Assembly (NCBI GenBank): GCA_030151135.1 | Contig: JASLEQ010000290.1 | Span: forward strand, 1-13,348 | Direction: 5' to 3' | Source: Candidatus Sulfotelmatobacter sp. | GTDB taxonomy: Bacteria; Acidobacteriota; Terriglobia; Terriglobales; SbA1 | DNA length: 13,348 nt | Part shown: one piece after another, positions 1 to 7,537 of the stretch | Layout of the letters: every line of letters starts with the position of its first letter | Numbering within the stretch: the first letter of the stretch is position 1 | Made by a program: the position numbers and the translations under genes | Notes under the pieces: generated by a model | What the model was told of the DNA's origin: nothing | Database searches by the model: none | Seen by the model: only the letters and a program-made list of their open reading frames with translations

Positions 1-64
1 CAACGCCAGAGCCGAACAGAAGAACTTTCCACCAGCGCCGCACTTTTGCGGCAGGTTGGCTCAC
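1..64 (-). CDS. N-terminus of a membrane-anchored protein, possibly TamB-like (partial)
   Basis: Reading leftward from a GTG at 64-62, an open frame of 21 codons runs off the window edge. The GTG shares GTGA with the stop codon of the SurA-like gene, a classic coupled start. The peptide begins with a polar, basic stretch containing KVRRWWK and then turns hydrophobic (VLLFGSGV). This is the shape of an inner-membrane signal anchor. TamB (the AsmA/DUF490 translocation and assembly module) has such an N-terminal anchor and is often encoded next to an Omp85 protein, so TamB is the most natural guess from context. Only the first 21 residues are visible, so the family assignment is inference. Any other anchored envelope protein is possible. 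Confidence 0.5.
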   Translation of the reverse strand, partial: MSQPAAKVRRWWKVLLFGSGV

Positions 65-765
65 CGCGTCTGAACTCCCTCGCCGGGAGAACCCTCCGTA
101 CCGGGTACGCTGACCTTGCTCTCTGAACGCAGCGACTGCAGCCAGGAAACCATCAATTCATTCACTCGCTCTTCCGTCAGCAGTTCTCGTATCTTTGCCG
201 ATACATCTGCCAGCGGAACGTCCTGCTCGCCCGACTCCTTCAGTTGCGGAACAAACTTGTCGCGATAGTACGCCTCAACGCTCTTAGAATCGATCTGCAC
301 GGCGGGGCGAAGATGAGCATCCACCAGCCTCATCAAATCGATCTGCTCCCGCACATGCTCCAGCAGGTCTTTATCAGTCAGGCCATACGTCGCCAGAACT
401 TTCTGCCAGCCTTCATCGGTAGTCGCATCTGGATAAAGTTTTCGCGCATTCGCGACTTCAGCGGCTGCTTCCTCCTCGGTCGCGTGCGGAAAAGACGCCG
501 ATTTCATCTGCTCGGCAAGCAATTCCTGATCGACTAACCGGTCTAGCACCGCTCGTCGCTCTCCATCATTAAAATCGCTCAGCGACCGCGCACTCAACAG
601 TGCTTCGTACCGCAGCGCATCGTTCCACTCGCTTTGCAGAATGATATGGCCGTTCACGGTCGCCACGATCCGGTCGATCACCTCAGCCGAAGCGGGCCCC
701 GCCCATATCCCGCCAAGCAGTGACAGTACGGCGACTGCAATCGTGTTTCGCAAAAACCTTTGCAT
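61..765 (-). CDS. SurA N-terminal-domain-like periplasmic chaperone, no PPIase domain
   Basis: Predicted exported protein of 234 residues. Residues 1-27 form a signal peptide (basic MQRFLR, a hydrophobic core, then AGPASA before Glu28). The mature start, EVIDRIVATVNGHIILQSEW, matches the first strand and helix of the SurA/PpiD-type chaperone N-terminal domain. The rest is helical and charged. No parvulin domain is visible: the protein ends about residue 234, whereas SurA of about 430 residues carries two. The likely role is holding unfolded outer-membrane proteins in the periplasm. The start is ATG at 765, whose A is the last base of the upstream Omp85 stop (TGATG). A TTG one codon earlier is also open but less likely. 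The gene is wedged between the Omp85 gene and the next membrane-anchored gene, which supports a function in outer-membrane assembly. The short proline- and glycine-containing tail has no recognised motif. Confidence 0.8.
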   Translation of the reverse strand: MQRFLRNTIAVAVLSLLGGIWAGPASAEVIDRIVATVNGHIILQSEWNDALRYEALLSARSLSDFNDGERRAVLDRLVDQELLAEQMKSASFPHATEEEAAAEVANARKLYPDATTDEGWQKVLATYGLTDKDLLEHVREQIDLMRLVDAHLRPAVQIDSKSVEAYYRDKFVPQLKESGEQDVPLADVSAKIRELLTEERVNELMVSWLQSLRSESKVSVPGTEGSPGEGVQTR

Positions 766-3700
766 CAAAAAGGCTGACCTATACTGAAAAATACGTTGAA
801 GTGTCGCAACTGCTGTGCTTCGGGTGTTGTCGACGGCGGAGTCGTTCCCTGAACCGTCTGAAAGTAGCGGGTCGGGTTCAGATTGTAACCAAAATCGAAA
901 CGCAGGGGTCCGATCGGCGTCTTGTATCGCACGCCCACTCCCAGCGCATGCGAAGTGTAATCATAACCACTATTGTTGAAAGTCGTACACTCCGCAGAGT
1001 TCACTGTACCACTGGACTGACACCATTGGGGACTTGCCTGGTGCCACCTGATTAGTCCCTTAACCATGTCATGCGGCGCCGTGAAAACATTGCCCATATC
1101 GTGGAAAATCGCAAATCCAAACCCCTCCCCCAAATAGGGCAATGACACTGTCGGAAAACGTAACTCCAGGTTGTTGACGAAAAGTGCCGTCCCGCCCACC
1201 GGAAATCCTGAATCCGGATCCCGCGGTCCTGCTTGATTTAACCCAAATCCGCGGTGAGAGTTTCCGCCTCCCGCAAAGAACTGCTCAGGCAGTGGAATGT
1301 CTGCAATGTCTGTGCAAGTGAACTGTCCGTTTACCAACGGGCAGGCGCCCGGCGGCAGGACCCGCGTACCTCGAAATGGCTGTTCCAATCCAATACTGGT
1401 AGACCGGGCAAATACAAACTGCCGGTTCTTCTTTCCCTTCGGCCCAAACGCGTAGTAGCTGGAATACTGGCCGAGAGCCCTGGCAAAATTCGTCGGCAAA
1501 CTCAGGTTGGAAGTGTCTGAACGAGACCCAAAGAAACTGTTTGCGGAAAAAGCATCAAGCGTGAAGTAGTCGCCTTTCGTGCTCTCCAGCGGATTGTCAC
1601 GCTTGTCATGAATAAACGTGAACCCTGGTCCGCCAACCCTCGCTGGCAATGACAATATGGCGATCTCGCCGGGTGAGAACCCCTGCGCGAAGTTGGTCGC
1701 TTTCACCAGCCGGTAATCGAACCTGTAAGTAATTGAATCCGGCCCAGGCCGCGTGCCCGGTTCCCGCCCCGTGCTTCCAAACTGCTGCCGCAGGTCGATC
1801 TTCCCTTCCAACCGTTGCGACGTGAACGTCGCCACATCCAGGCTGTTGTCGTAGAAAACCGTGTAGATCAGCTTGAACTTGTCGCTGTCCATCAGCTTCG
1901 GGATTTCGTAACTGATCAGCCCCCGTTGCTGAAGTCGTCCTACGTGAGATTGAAAGGTAATCGTCTGATCGCGTCCTGCGAAATTCAGCCTTGTTACATC
2001 GAACTCCACCCGCGGGCTGACGCCAGATTTTCCCTGGGGCGCCTGCGCACCGGCTGGCAGTCCAGTTTCAAATTCCAGGCCGCCGCCATATGTGAAGGTG
2101 TACCGCTTCGACTCCCGAACCTGCACCAGCACATTCTTTTGCGGATCCGTTCCTTCCGGGTTCTGCACCGCAGTGTCCACCTGGCTGAAAATTCCCAGGT
2201 CATAAAGCCGGGTTTGTGTGTTCAGCAGATCCTGCTGGCTGAGCGCGTCTCCCGGATGCACCTGCATTTCGCGCTGCACCACGAAATCGCGCGTGTGCTC
2301 GGTCCCGCCGACCATCACTTTGTCCACAATGAATTTTTCGCCTTCTTGAATCGCGAAGGTCACATCTTCTCGATTCGCCTGCGACGAATCCCGCGTCGTG
2401 ATTTCCAGCGATGCATTCGGGAACCCGTGATCGAAGTAATAGCTCAGGATGCGCTCTCGATCATTTGCCAGGTCCTGCTCCGAATAAGGCTGCCCCGCCT
2501 GCGTACTCAGTTCCGGCAAGTCGCTGCTCTTCACCTTCGTATTACCCGTCAAAGTCACCGTACCGACCTCGGTTCGCGGTCCCTCGTCAATGTGGATTCT
2601 CACTTCCAGCCTGTTCGCTACTCCCTGATAGTTGTCATCCACCTTGGTGTCGATCTTCACCGCCCGGAAGCCATTCGACTTGTACAACCCTTCCAGCGTC
2701 CCTACGTCGCTCCGCAGCAGCGCCTCGCTGTATCGGCCATGACTCAGGAACCGGCTGGCCGGCTGAACCTGAAGATAGGAACGCAATGTCGCCGTATCCA
2801 GAAAGTTCTTATTGCCCGTGATCTGAACCGATACCAATTTGTGAACCGGTCCCGGATTAATGTCGTAGATCACACGAAACGTATTCGCATCGGTTTTCTT
2901 TTTGATGTCGACTTTGGCGTCAAAGTGGCCCTTCGTCTGGATGTAATTCAGCAGGTTCCTCTTGCCTTCATTCAGCAAGTCGTCGTCGACCGCATTCTCT
3001 TCGTATACCGGTATCTCTTTCTTCAGCACTCCGCGACTGACATGAAACCCTTCTGCCTCGATCAGCACAACGGGCCCCGGATCGATCTGGAACGTGAAAT
3101 CCACCGTGTTCCGCTCGGGACGGTACGTCTGCTCCGCAATCGAAACCTGGGCGAGCGCACGTTGTTGTTTCTGAAATCGTTTCCGCAAGCGCTGCAATGA
3201 ATTGTTCACCAGTGCTGCGGTAACCCGGTCACCTGGATCCATATGAGCGATTTTCTGGACGTTCGCTGCCGAAAGCCACGAACTTCCAGTCACCTTCACT
3301 TCTCCCACATGCGCCAGTGCACCAGCATCAACATGAAATAGAACGTCTACCTGCTGAGTTGCCGCATTCGACGTGCTCTCGGCTGAAACCCGGGCTTTGT
3401 AGTAACCGTTCTCCTGCATGACCTGCCGCACATTTTCAAGCGCCCGGCTCAACTTCTCCTGGTTGTAAAGCTCCCCCAGTTGCAATTTGGAAGCGTTCAC
3501 AATCTGATTCGCATTCGGGCGGCTCGGCGCGCCTTCCACGTCCACTGCACCTATAAAGAAGTTCGGCGACGTCCGGAAGATCAATACGACGGCATCCCCC
3601 GAAGGCCGAACCTCGGCTTGAATGTCCGCGAATCGCCCGGTCGCGTACAGGGTCTTAATACTGTCCCGGACGCTATCCTTACGCAACGGCGTGTCAGTTT

Positions 3701-3950
3701 TTTGCGAGAGCAAACTCAGCAGATGGTCACGATCCCGGTCTGCAACTCGCGGCAACTCAATTGACTGAACGACCTTTCCTTCGTAAGCACTCGAAGTCTC
3801 TGAAGAAGCTTGGCGAGAACTGGAGGCAATTTCGTGCGGTGCCATTGAAGCAATGCCCCGGACCGCTGGAGCGGCATGGGCCCTTGGCAGTACGGCCGCA
3901 GCCCACAACAAGACCGCCGCGGTCATATATGTCGCGTACCGATTCGTCAA
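765..3950 (-). CDS. Omp85 family outer-membrane assembly protein (BamA/TamA type) with seven POTRA-like repeats
   Basis: Outer-membrane beta-barrel insertase of about 1061 residues; E. coli BamA is about 810. From the preferred start, residues 1-26 are a signal peptide ending PRAHA. A Ser-rich linker follows, then seven repeats of POTRA pattern at roughly 60-141, 142-223, 224-302, 303-380, 381-470, 471-550 and 551-614. The barrel takes up 615-1061. The lid-loop hallmark RGF lies near residue 900 in NSHRGFGLNQAG, and the chain ends in Phe (FFSIGQPF), a typical beta-signal. I chose TTG at 3950 because TAAGGA lies just upstream at good spacing. It adds a basic n-region (TNR) to the signal peptide. 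ATG at 3926 or TTG at 4046 are alternatives. The stop overlaps the SurA-like start. BamA versus TamA cannot be settled here: a TamB-like neighbour would favour TamA, while the length and repeat number fit neither classical form. Confidence 0.92.
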   Translation of the reverse strand: MTNRYATYMTAAVLLWAAAVLPRAHAAPAVRGIASMAPHEIASSSRQASSETSSAYEGKVVQSIELPRVADRDRDHLLSLLSQKTDTPLRKDSVRDSIKTLYATGRFADIQAEVRPSGDAVVLIFRTSPNFFIGAVDVEGAPSRPNANQIVNASKLQLGELYNQEKLSRALENVRQVMQENGYYKARVSAESTSNAATQQVDVLFHVDAGALAHVGEVKVTGSSWLSAANVQKIAHMDPGDRVTAALVNNSLQRLRKRFQKQQRALAQVSIAEQTYRPERNTVDFTFQIDPGPVVLIEAEGFHVSRGVLKKEIPVYEENAVDDDLLNEGKRNLLNYIQTKGHFDAKVDIKKKTDANTFRVIYDINPGPVHKLVSVQITGNKNFLDTATLRSYLQVQPASRFLSHGRYSEALLRSDVGTLEGLYKSNGFRAVKIDTKVDDNYQGVANRLEVRIHIDEGPRTEVGTVTLTGNTKVKSSDLPELSTQAGQPYSEQDLANDRERILSYYFDHGFPNASLEITTRDSSQANREDVTFAIQEGEKFIVDKVMVGGTEHTRDFVVQREMQVHPGDALSQQDLLNTQTRLYDLGIFSQVDTAVQNPEGTDPQKNVLVQVRESKRYTFTYGGGLEFETGLPAGAQAPQGKSGVSPRVEFDVTRLNFAGRDQTITFQSHVGRLQQRGLISYEIPKLMDSDKFKLIYTVFYDNSLDVATFTSQRLEGKIDLRQQFGSTGREPGTRPGPDSITYRFDYRLVKATNFAQGFSPGEIAILSLPARVGGPGFTFIHDKRDNPLESTKGDYFTLDAFSANSFFGSRSDTSNLSLPTNFARALGQYSSYYAFGPKGKKNRQFVFARSTSIGLEQPFRGTRVLPPGACPLVNGQFTCTDIADIPLPEQFFAGGGNSHRGFGLNQAGPRDPDSGFPVGGTALFVNNLELRFPTVSLPYLGEGFGFAIFHDMGNVFTAPHDMVKGLIRWHQASPQWCQSSGTVNSAECTTFNNSGYDYTSHALGVGVRYKTPIGPLRFDFGYNLNPTRYFQTVQGTTPPSTTPEAQQLRHFNVFFSIGQPF

Positions 3951-4062
3951 AGGCTTCCTTAGGGCTATGTTGTTTTTGATGGGACGCGCCCAGCTCCCGT
4001 TGTACAAACATGCTGGTCGCAATGCCGACTCAGCCGCACCGCTCAATCGAACCGCCCAGCCA

Positions 4063-4090
4063 CTTATAATAATGGTTTTACTGGCAACAA
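4063..4090. promoter_or_regulatory. Divergent promoter region with overlapping -10 boxes
   Basis: On the plus strand a perfect TATAAT lies at 4065-4070, about 24 bp before the GTG of the E1-like gene. No good -35 sits at 16-18 bp. On the minus strand TATAAG (complement of 4063-4068) is preceded at 16 bp by TTGTTG (complement of 4085-4090), pointing toward the Omp85 operon. The two -10 elements share bases, so transcription in the two directions could be mutually exclusive. This is a motif reading only. Confidence 0.5.
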
Positions 4091-4093
4091 CTG

Positions 4094-5170
4094 GTGACCT
4101 CTTTGGCTCAGGAATCGCACAGCGGTAACGCCCGGTCTGGCCTCGGATCCGAAATCGCGGATCGCTATTCGCGTCAAATCCTGTTCCGTGCGATCGGCCA
4201 GGATGGCCAAAACAAACTGAATTCCGCCCGCATCGCCATCGTCGGCTGCGGCGCTACCGGATCCGCCATCGCTGGACTGCTCGCCCGCGCTGGCCTTGGC
4301 ACAATCCGCATCATCGATCGTGATTACGTCGAGCCGAGCAATCTCCAGCGTCAATCCCTGTTCGACGAAGCTGACGCCGCTGAATCGCTGCCAAAAGCCA
4401 TCGCCGCCAGCCGCAAGATCGCGGCATTTAATTCCGGAATTACTGTCGAACCGCGCGTCGAGGATTTAATACCCGCCAACATCGAATCCGCCCTCGACGG
4501 CGTGCAAGTGATCCTCGACGGCACCGACAATTTCGAAACTCGATACCTTATTAACGACTACGCCGTGTCCCGCTCTCTGCCTTGGATCTATTCCGCGGCG
4601 GTGGGCAGCTACGCCGTCACTCTCAACGTGGTCCCCGGGCAGACGGCATGTCTCTCGTGCATCTTCCCCGACTCTCCTCGCGGTATGGTCGAAACCTGCG
4701 AGACCTCGGGCATTCTCAACTCCGCTGTCAATCTCGTCGCCTCCATCGCCGCAACCGAGGCCATGAAAATTCTGACTGCCGGCGTTTCCGCCCCCAGTCT
4801 GAGAAAGACCCTGCTCTCTTTTGACCTATGGACGAATGAACACGCCGAAATTGCCGCTTCCAGGCCACGCCCACGCTGCCGCGCCTGCGGAGAGCGCAAT
4901 TTCATCCATCTCGCCGGTGAGGGTCGGCCGCACATCACCCTGTGCGGTAGGAATTCCGTGCAAATTCACGAGCGTCAGCGCCCGATTGACTTCGCCGACA
5001 TGGATCGCCGGCTTCAGCCTCACGGCACCGTTCGTCGCAATGACTTCGTCCTGAAATTCTGGCACGACCCGTACGAGATGACGCTCTTCCCGGACGGCCG
5101 TGCCATCATCAAAGGAACTACCGACACAGCGATCGCTCGAAGCCTCTACGCTCGCTACATCGGTAGTTGA
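4094..5170 (+). CDS. MoeB/ThiF/HesA-type E1-like adenylyltransferase
   Basis: Cytoplasmic enzyme predicted to adenylate the C-terminal Gly-Gly of a ubiquitin-like sulfur carrier (MoaD or ThiS), for molybdopterin or thiamine synthesis. Visible motifs are RYSRQ (24-28), the nucleotide loop GCGATGS (51-57), DRD (75-77), SNLQRQ (82-87) and DGTDN (142-146). A CxxC pair at Cys186/189 joins a second at Cys262/265 as the structural zinc site. Cys202 in ETCETSGIL is at the position of the catalytic cysteine. All key residues are present. At 358 residues it is longer than E. coli MoeB (about 250). Some 90 residues follow the second CxxC, including DGRAIIKGT near the end; I recall similar tails on some Firmicutes MoeB-like proteins. 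No carrier-protein gene is nearby, so the choice between MoeB and ThiF is open. The GTG start lacks a Shine-Dalgarno sequence; TTG at 4103 is an alternative. Confidence 0.88.
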   Translation: MTSLAQESHSGNARSGLGSEIADRYSRQILFRAIGQDGQNKLNSARIAIVGCGATGSAIAGLLARAGLGTIRIIDRDYVEPSNLQRQSLFDEADAAESLPKAIAASRKIAAFNSGITVEPRVEDLIPANIESALDGVQVILDGTDNFETRYLINDYAVSRSLPWIYSAAVGSYAVTLNVVPGQTACLSCIFPDSPRGMVETCETSGILNSAVNLVASIAATEAMKILTAGVSAPSLRKTLLSFDLWTNEHAEIAASRPRPRCRACGERNFIHLAGEGRPHITLCGRNSVQIHERQRPIDFADMDRRLQPHGTVRRNDFVLKFWHDPYEMTLFPDGRAIIKGTTDTAIARSLYARYIGS

Positions 5171-5189
5171 AGGTTTTTTGCTCTCTTCA

Positions 5190-5597
5190 TTAATTCACTG
5201 TCAAAGTCAAAATGCTGCTGTTTCCTCCACTCGTGCACCCGACATCGCCCGAGTTTCCACTCGGCGTTTGCACCAGAATGCTCACTGCGCCCGGCGCCGA
5301 AATCACGTCGGTGGTGAGTTTTACGTTCATCTCCGTTGGGCTTACAACCGTCGCACTGATGGGCACCTTATTGACGAGGACCTGCGACGACGAAACGAAA
5401 TGGCTACCATTGATCGTGAGCGTAAATCCTTGCTGGACCTGCGAAAACGACACCGTGCTGGGAGACAGGGAACCGATCACCGGCATTGGCCGCGCACTTC
5501 CACAAAGCGGATTCAACGTGTTATTGCAACCGGCCAGCAGCGTCACGCCAAGACCGAGCACGCACAAAAAGGGGATCGCAATACCTCTCGAACGCAT
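5190..5597 (-). CDS. Small lipoprotein with one IPT/TIG-like domain
   Basis: Exported lipoprotein of 135 residues. The signal peptide has a basic start (MRSR), a hydrophobic core and the lipobox LAGC, with Cys24 as the lipidated residue. The mature part reads as one Ig-like IPT/TIG domain: the opening PVIGSLSPSTVSF, then FTLTINGSHF, and a C-terminal SILVQTPSGNSG are typical of these folds. Two further cysteines (one near residue 32, one in GDVGCTSGG) could form a disulfide bracing the domain. The function is unknown; such proteins usually sit on cell surfaces or in the periplasm. The start is ATG 5597, because AAGGAG lies 8 bases upstream of it. The frame stays open to 5735, but that extension would put 46 residues before the signal peptide. 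The gene converges on the E1-like gene, with only 19 bp between the two stop codons and no obvious terminator. Confidence 0.75.
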   Translation of the reverse strand: MRSRGIAIPFLCVLGLGVTLLAGCNNTLNPLCGSARPMPVIGSLSPSTVSFSQVQQGFTLTINGSHFVSSSQVLVNKVPISATVVSPTEMNVKLTTDVISAPGAVSILVQTPSGNSGDVGCTSGGNSSILTLTVN

Positions 5598-5611
5598 AGG
5601 AGATACTCCTT
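5598..5611 (-). promoter_or_regulatory. Shine-Dalgarno inside a small inverted repeat before the lipoprotein
   Basis: On the minus strand AAGGAG (complement of 5606-5611) is 8 bases from the ATG at 5597. The adjacent bases give AGGAG-TAT-CTCCT, a perfect 5-bp inverted repeat with a 3-base loop (5598-5610). A hairpin here would bury the ribosome site and decides the start choice. The fold was read by eye; its stability was not computed. Confidence 0.6.
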
Positions 5612-5917
5612 CGAACTGGGGTAGCCGTCCGGCTGTCGCGAGCAAGACATCCAGGATGCGGGGCGTACGTGTTCCTCGCAGTGATGCAGCCATGTCGCCA
5701 AAGGCGTGCTCGAGCTCCGTGCGATCGCAATCCATTCATATTGAAAAGTGTTATGTAGCCTCGACGACCGGCTAGTCGGTTGGCGCATTCGTCGGCTGGT
5801 GGCCGAGTTCCACCGCATTGGTGATTTTGGGCCAGCTCTGCCCTCAGAAAATTCTCCGAACCCTCACCCACTCTGCTAATCTGCTTTGCTCGTACTCGTT
5901 CTCGTCCAAAGGCCCCC
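5598..5917. other. 320-bp intergenic region between lipoprotein and MFS transporter genes
   Basis: I see no convincing gene here. The region holds the divergent leaders of the lipoprotein (minus) and the transporter (plus). Visible structure includes the palindrome TGCGATCGCA at 5720-5729 and the imperfect 14-bp palindrome ACCGGCTAGTCGGT at 5767-5780. A more AT-rich patch lies at 5731-5758 and could hold the lipoprotein promoter. No consensus -35/-10 pair stands out on either strand. The transporter start is preceded only by a weak AAAGG. Confidence 0.5.
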
Positions 5918-7276
5918 ATGCACGACAACCAACGCCCGGAGCCCAGTCGAGTCTTCCGCTGGCTGGTGCTGATCTTCGTCAGTCTGACGATGTTCGGCAA
6001 TTACTACGTCTACGACTGCATCGCACCCATTGCCGACCTCCTCGCCAAGCAATTGGGTTTTTCCGATTCCAACATTGGACTGCTCCAGGCGATCTACAGC
6101 ATCCCTAACGTGTTCATGGTCCTGATTGGCGGATATGTCGTGGACCGCATCGGGACCCGCAAAGCCATTTTCATCTTCGGAGTGCTTTGCTTCATCGGCG
6201 CCGGTGTCACGAGCCTTTCCAGCATGCTCGGGGTAATGGCCTCCGGACGCCTCATCTTCGGCCTCGGCGCCGAATCCCTCATCGTTGCCGTCACCACCGC
6301 AGTCGCCAAATGGTTTCGCGGCAAGGAACTCAGCTTCGCCTTCGGAATCAATCTGATGATCTCGCGCGCTGGCTCCTTGCTCGCCCAGCAATCACCGTCG
6401 TGGGCAGCGTTCGCCTACTCCTACTGGCGCAACCCGCTCCTCATTTCGGTGGCGTTTGCTTCCCTCTGCGTGGTCGGAGCGCTGATCTACTGGGCGCTTG
6501 AGGTCTACGCCGAGAAGCGTTACCGGGTCGCATCCGCCGGCGCCACCGACAAAGTCGTTTTCAGCGATATCAAAGACTTCGGCCTCTCCTATTGGTACAT
6601 CGTCGCTCTCTGCATCACGTTCTATTCCGCTATCTTCCCGTTTGAGACTTTTGCCTACAAGTTCTTCATGGACGCTCACCATGTCACCCGCGAAGCTGGC
6701 GGCGACTTGGTCGGGATGCTCACACTCTTCACCATGTTCGGCACTCCGCTCTTCGGCCTCTTCGTCGACAAACTCGGAAAGCGCGCCTTGTTGATGATGC
6801 TTGGCTCTCTGCTTCTGATCCCCGTCTACCTCATGATGGCCTACGTGCGCTCATCCACCTACGTCACCGTCTATTTGCCGTCCTCCGCCGACGGGCACTT
6901 CTCCTTCGTCGCCCATCACCTGCCCCCGATCCTGCTCCTCACCATGGCTATGATGGGCATCGCTTTTTCGCTCATTCCGGCCGTCATGTGGCCCTCGGTC
7001 GCCTACCTGGTCGGACAATCTAAACTAGGCACAGCCTATGGCTTGATGACCATGATCCAGAACATCGGCCTCGCGGGCTTCAACCTGATGATCGGATGGG
7101 CCAACGATCACAGCCATGCTGGCGCTAACAACCCCGGCGGCTACGACCTCGGCATGTGGATTTTCTCGATTCTTGGCTTCCTCGGGTTGACTTTCGCCTT
7201 CCTGCTGCGCCAGCGGGAACTCGGTCCGCACGGCCATGGCCTCGAAACGATCACCACTTCGCACGCGACAACCTGA
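5918..7276 (+). CDS. Major facilitator superfamily transporter, MFSD1-like
   Basis: Inner-membrane secondary transporter of 452 residues, the usual length for a 12-helix MFS protein, with hydrophobic segments along most of its length. The first helix starts near residue 13 and contains NYYVYD (28-33). The MFS motif A is clear at 71-82 (GGYVVDRIGTRK), between helices 2 and 3. A second-half copy, GLFVDKLGKR, lies near 280-290. A charged loop around 200-225 is the likely central cytoplasmic loop. The tail is His- and Gly-rich. The NYYVYD and IYSIPN segments remind me of the MFSD1 branch, whose animal member exports dipeptides from lysosomes. That comparison is from memory, and the substrate here is unknown. 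The gene stands alone, 320 bp after the lipoprotein leader, so context gives no substrate clue. Confidence 0.88.
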   Translation: MHDNQRPEPSRVFRWLVLIFVSLTMFGNYYVYDCIAPIADLLAKQLGFSDSNIGLLQAIYSIPNVFMVLIGGYVVDRIGTRKAIFIFGVLCFIGAGVTSLSSMLGVMASGRLIFGLGAESLIVAVTTAVAKWFRGKELSFAFGINLMISRAGSLLAQQSPSWAAFAYSYWRNPLLISVAFASLCVVGALIYWALEVYAEKRYRVASAGATDKVVFSDIKDFGLSYWYIVALCITFYSAIFPFETFAYKFFMDAHHVTREAGGDLVGMLTLFTMFGTPLFGLFVDKLGKRALLMMLGSLLLIPVYLMMAYVRSSTYVTVYLPSSADGHFSFVAHHLPPILLLTMAMMGIAFSLIPAVMWPSVAYLVGQSKLGTAYGLMTMIQNIGLAGFNLMIGWANDHSHAGANNPGGYDLGMWIFSILGFLGLTFAFLLRQRELGPHGHGLETITTSHATT

Positions 7277-7299
7277 CGACGAAAAAATTACCATTTCCT

Positions 7300-7328
7300 G
7301 AAGAACGGTAATCTAAATTTGGTATAGC
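7300..7328 (+). promoter_or_regulatory. Promoter-like element, copy 1, upstream of the ECF sigma gene
   Basis: GAAGAACGGTA at 7300-7310 is followed, 16 bases after its GAAC core, by TATAGC. The same 11-mer recurs exactly 110 bp downstream, with TAT at the identical 16-base spacing. GAAC is the common -35 core of ECF sigma promoters, so an autoregulated start is plausible. ATTACC and GGTAAT (about 7287-7312) also form an inverted repeat around it. Confidence 0.4.
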
Positions 7329-7409
7329 CTGAATTCCAGCAACTTGCGATCGCTTCATGAGTTTGAATCCGAATGATTTCCAGCCCATGCAGCTATCCCA
7401 AAAGAATCC

Positions 7410-7438
7410 GAAGAACGGTAGATTCACTCTAATATTTT
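7410..7438 (+). promoter_or_regulatory. Promoter-like element, copy 2, upstream of the ECF sigma gene
   Basis: The second GAAGAACGGTA (7410-7420) has TATTTT starting 16 bases after GAAC. Transcription from here would begin near 7445, about 90 bases before the preferred TTG start. GAATC and GATTC (7404-7408, 7421-7425) flank the 11-mer as an inverted repeat. GAATCCGAA at 7404-7412 also occurs at 7365-7373. Confidence 0.4.
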
Positions 7439-7537
7439 GAATACAGCGATTACTTTAGTTTGATTGCGATTCCCCGCAACCCATACAACGTAAAGATATT
7501 TAGCCGCATCTCACGGGGTGCGGCCGGAAAAGGCAAC

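Noticed and set aside
1815..3200. Long 461-codon plus-strand open frame opposite the Omp85 gene
   Set aside because: It is an antisense shadow of the Omp85 coding frame, with no recognisable domain, signal or ribosome site. The minus-strand product is unmistakable.
5598..5735. N-terminal extension of the lipoprotein frame to 5735 (181 residues)
   Set aside because: It would place 46 residues ahead of a clear lipoprotein signal peptide. The ATG at 5597 has a strong ribosome site.
7287..7312. ATTACC/GGTAAT inverted repeat after the MFS gene as a terminator
   Set aside because: The stem is only 6 bp with a 14-base loop and no U-run follows. It overlaps the first promoter-like element instead.
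5129..7353. Three copies of GCGATCGC (5129-5136, 5721-5728, 7346-7353), like the cyanobacterial HIP1 octamer
   Set aside because: Only three copies, one inside a gene; the excess over chance is slight and the gene content is not cyanobacterial.
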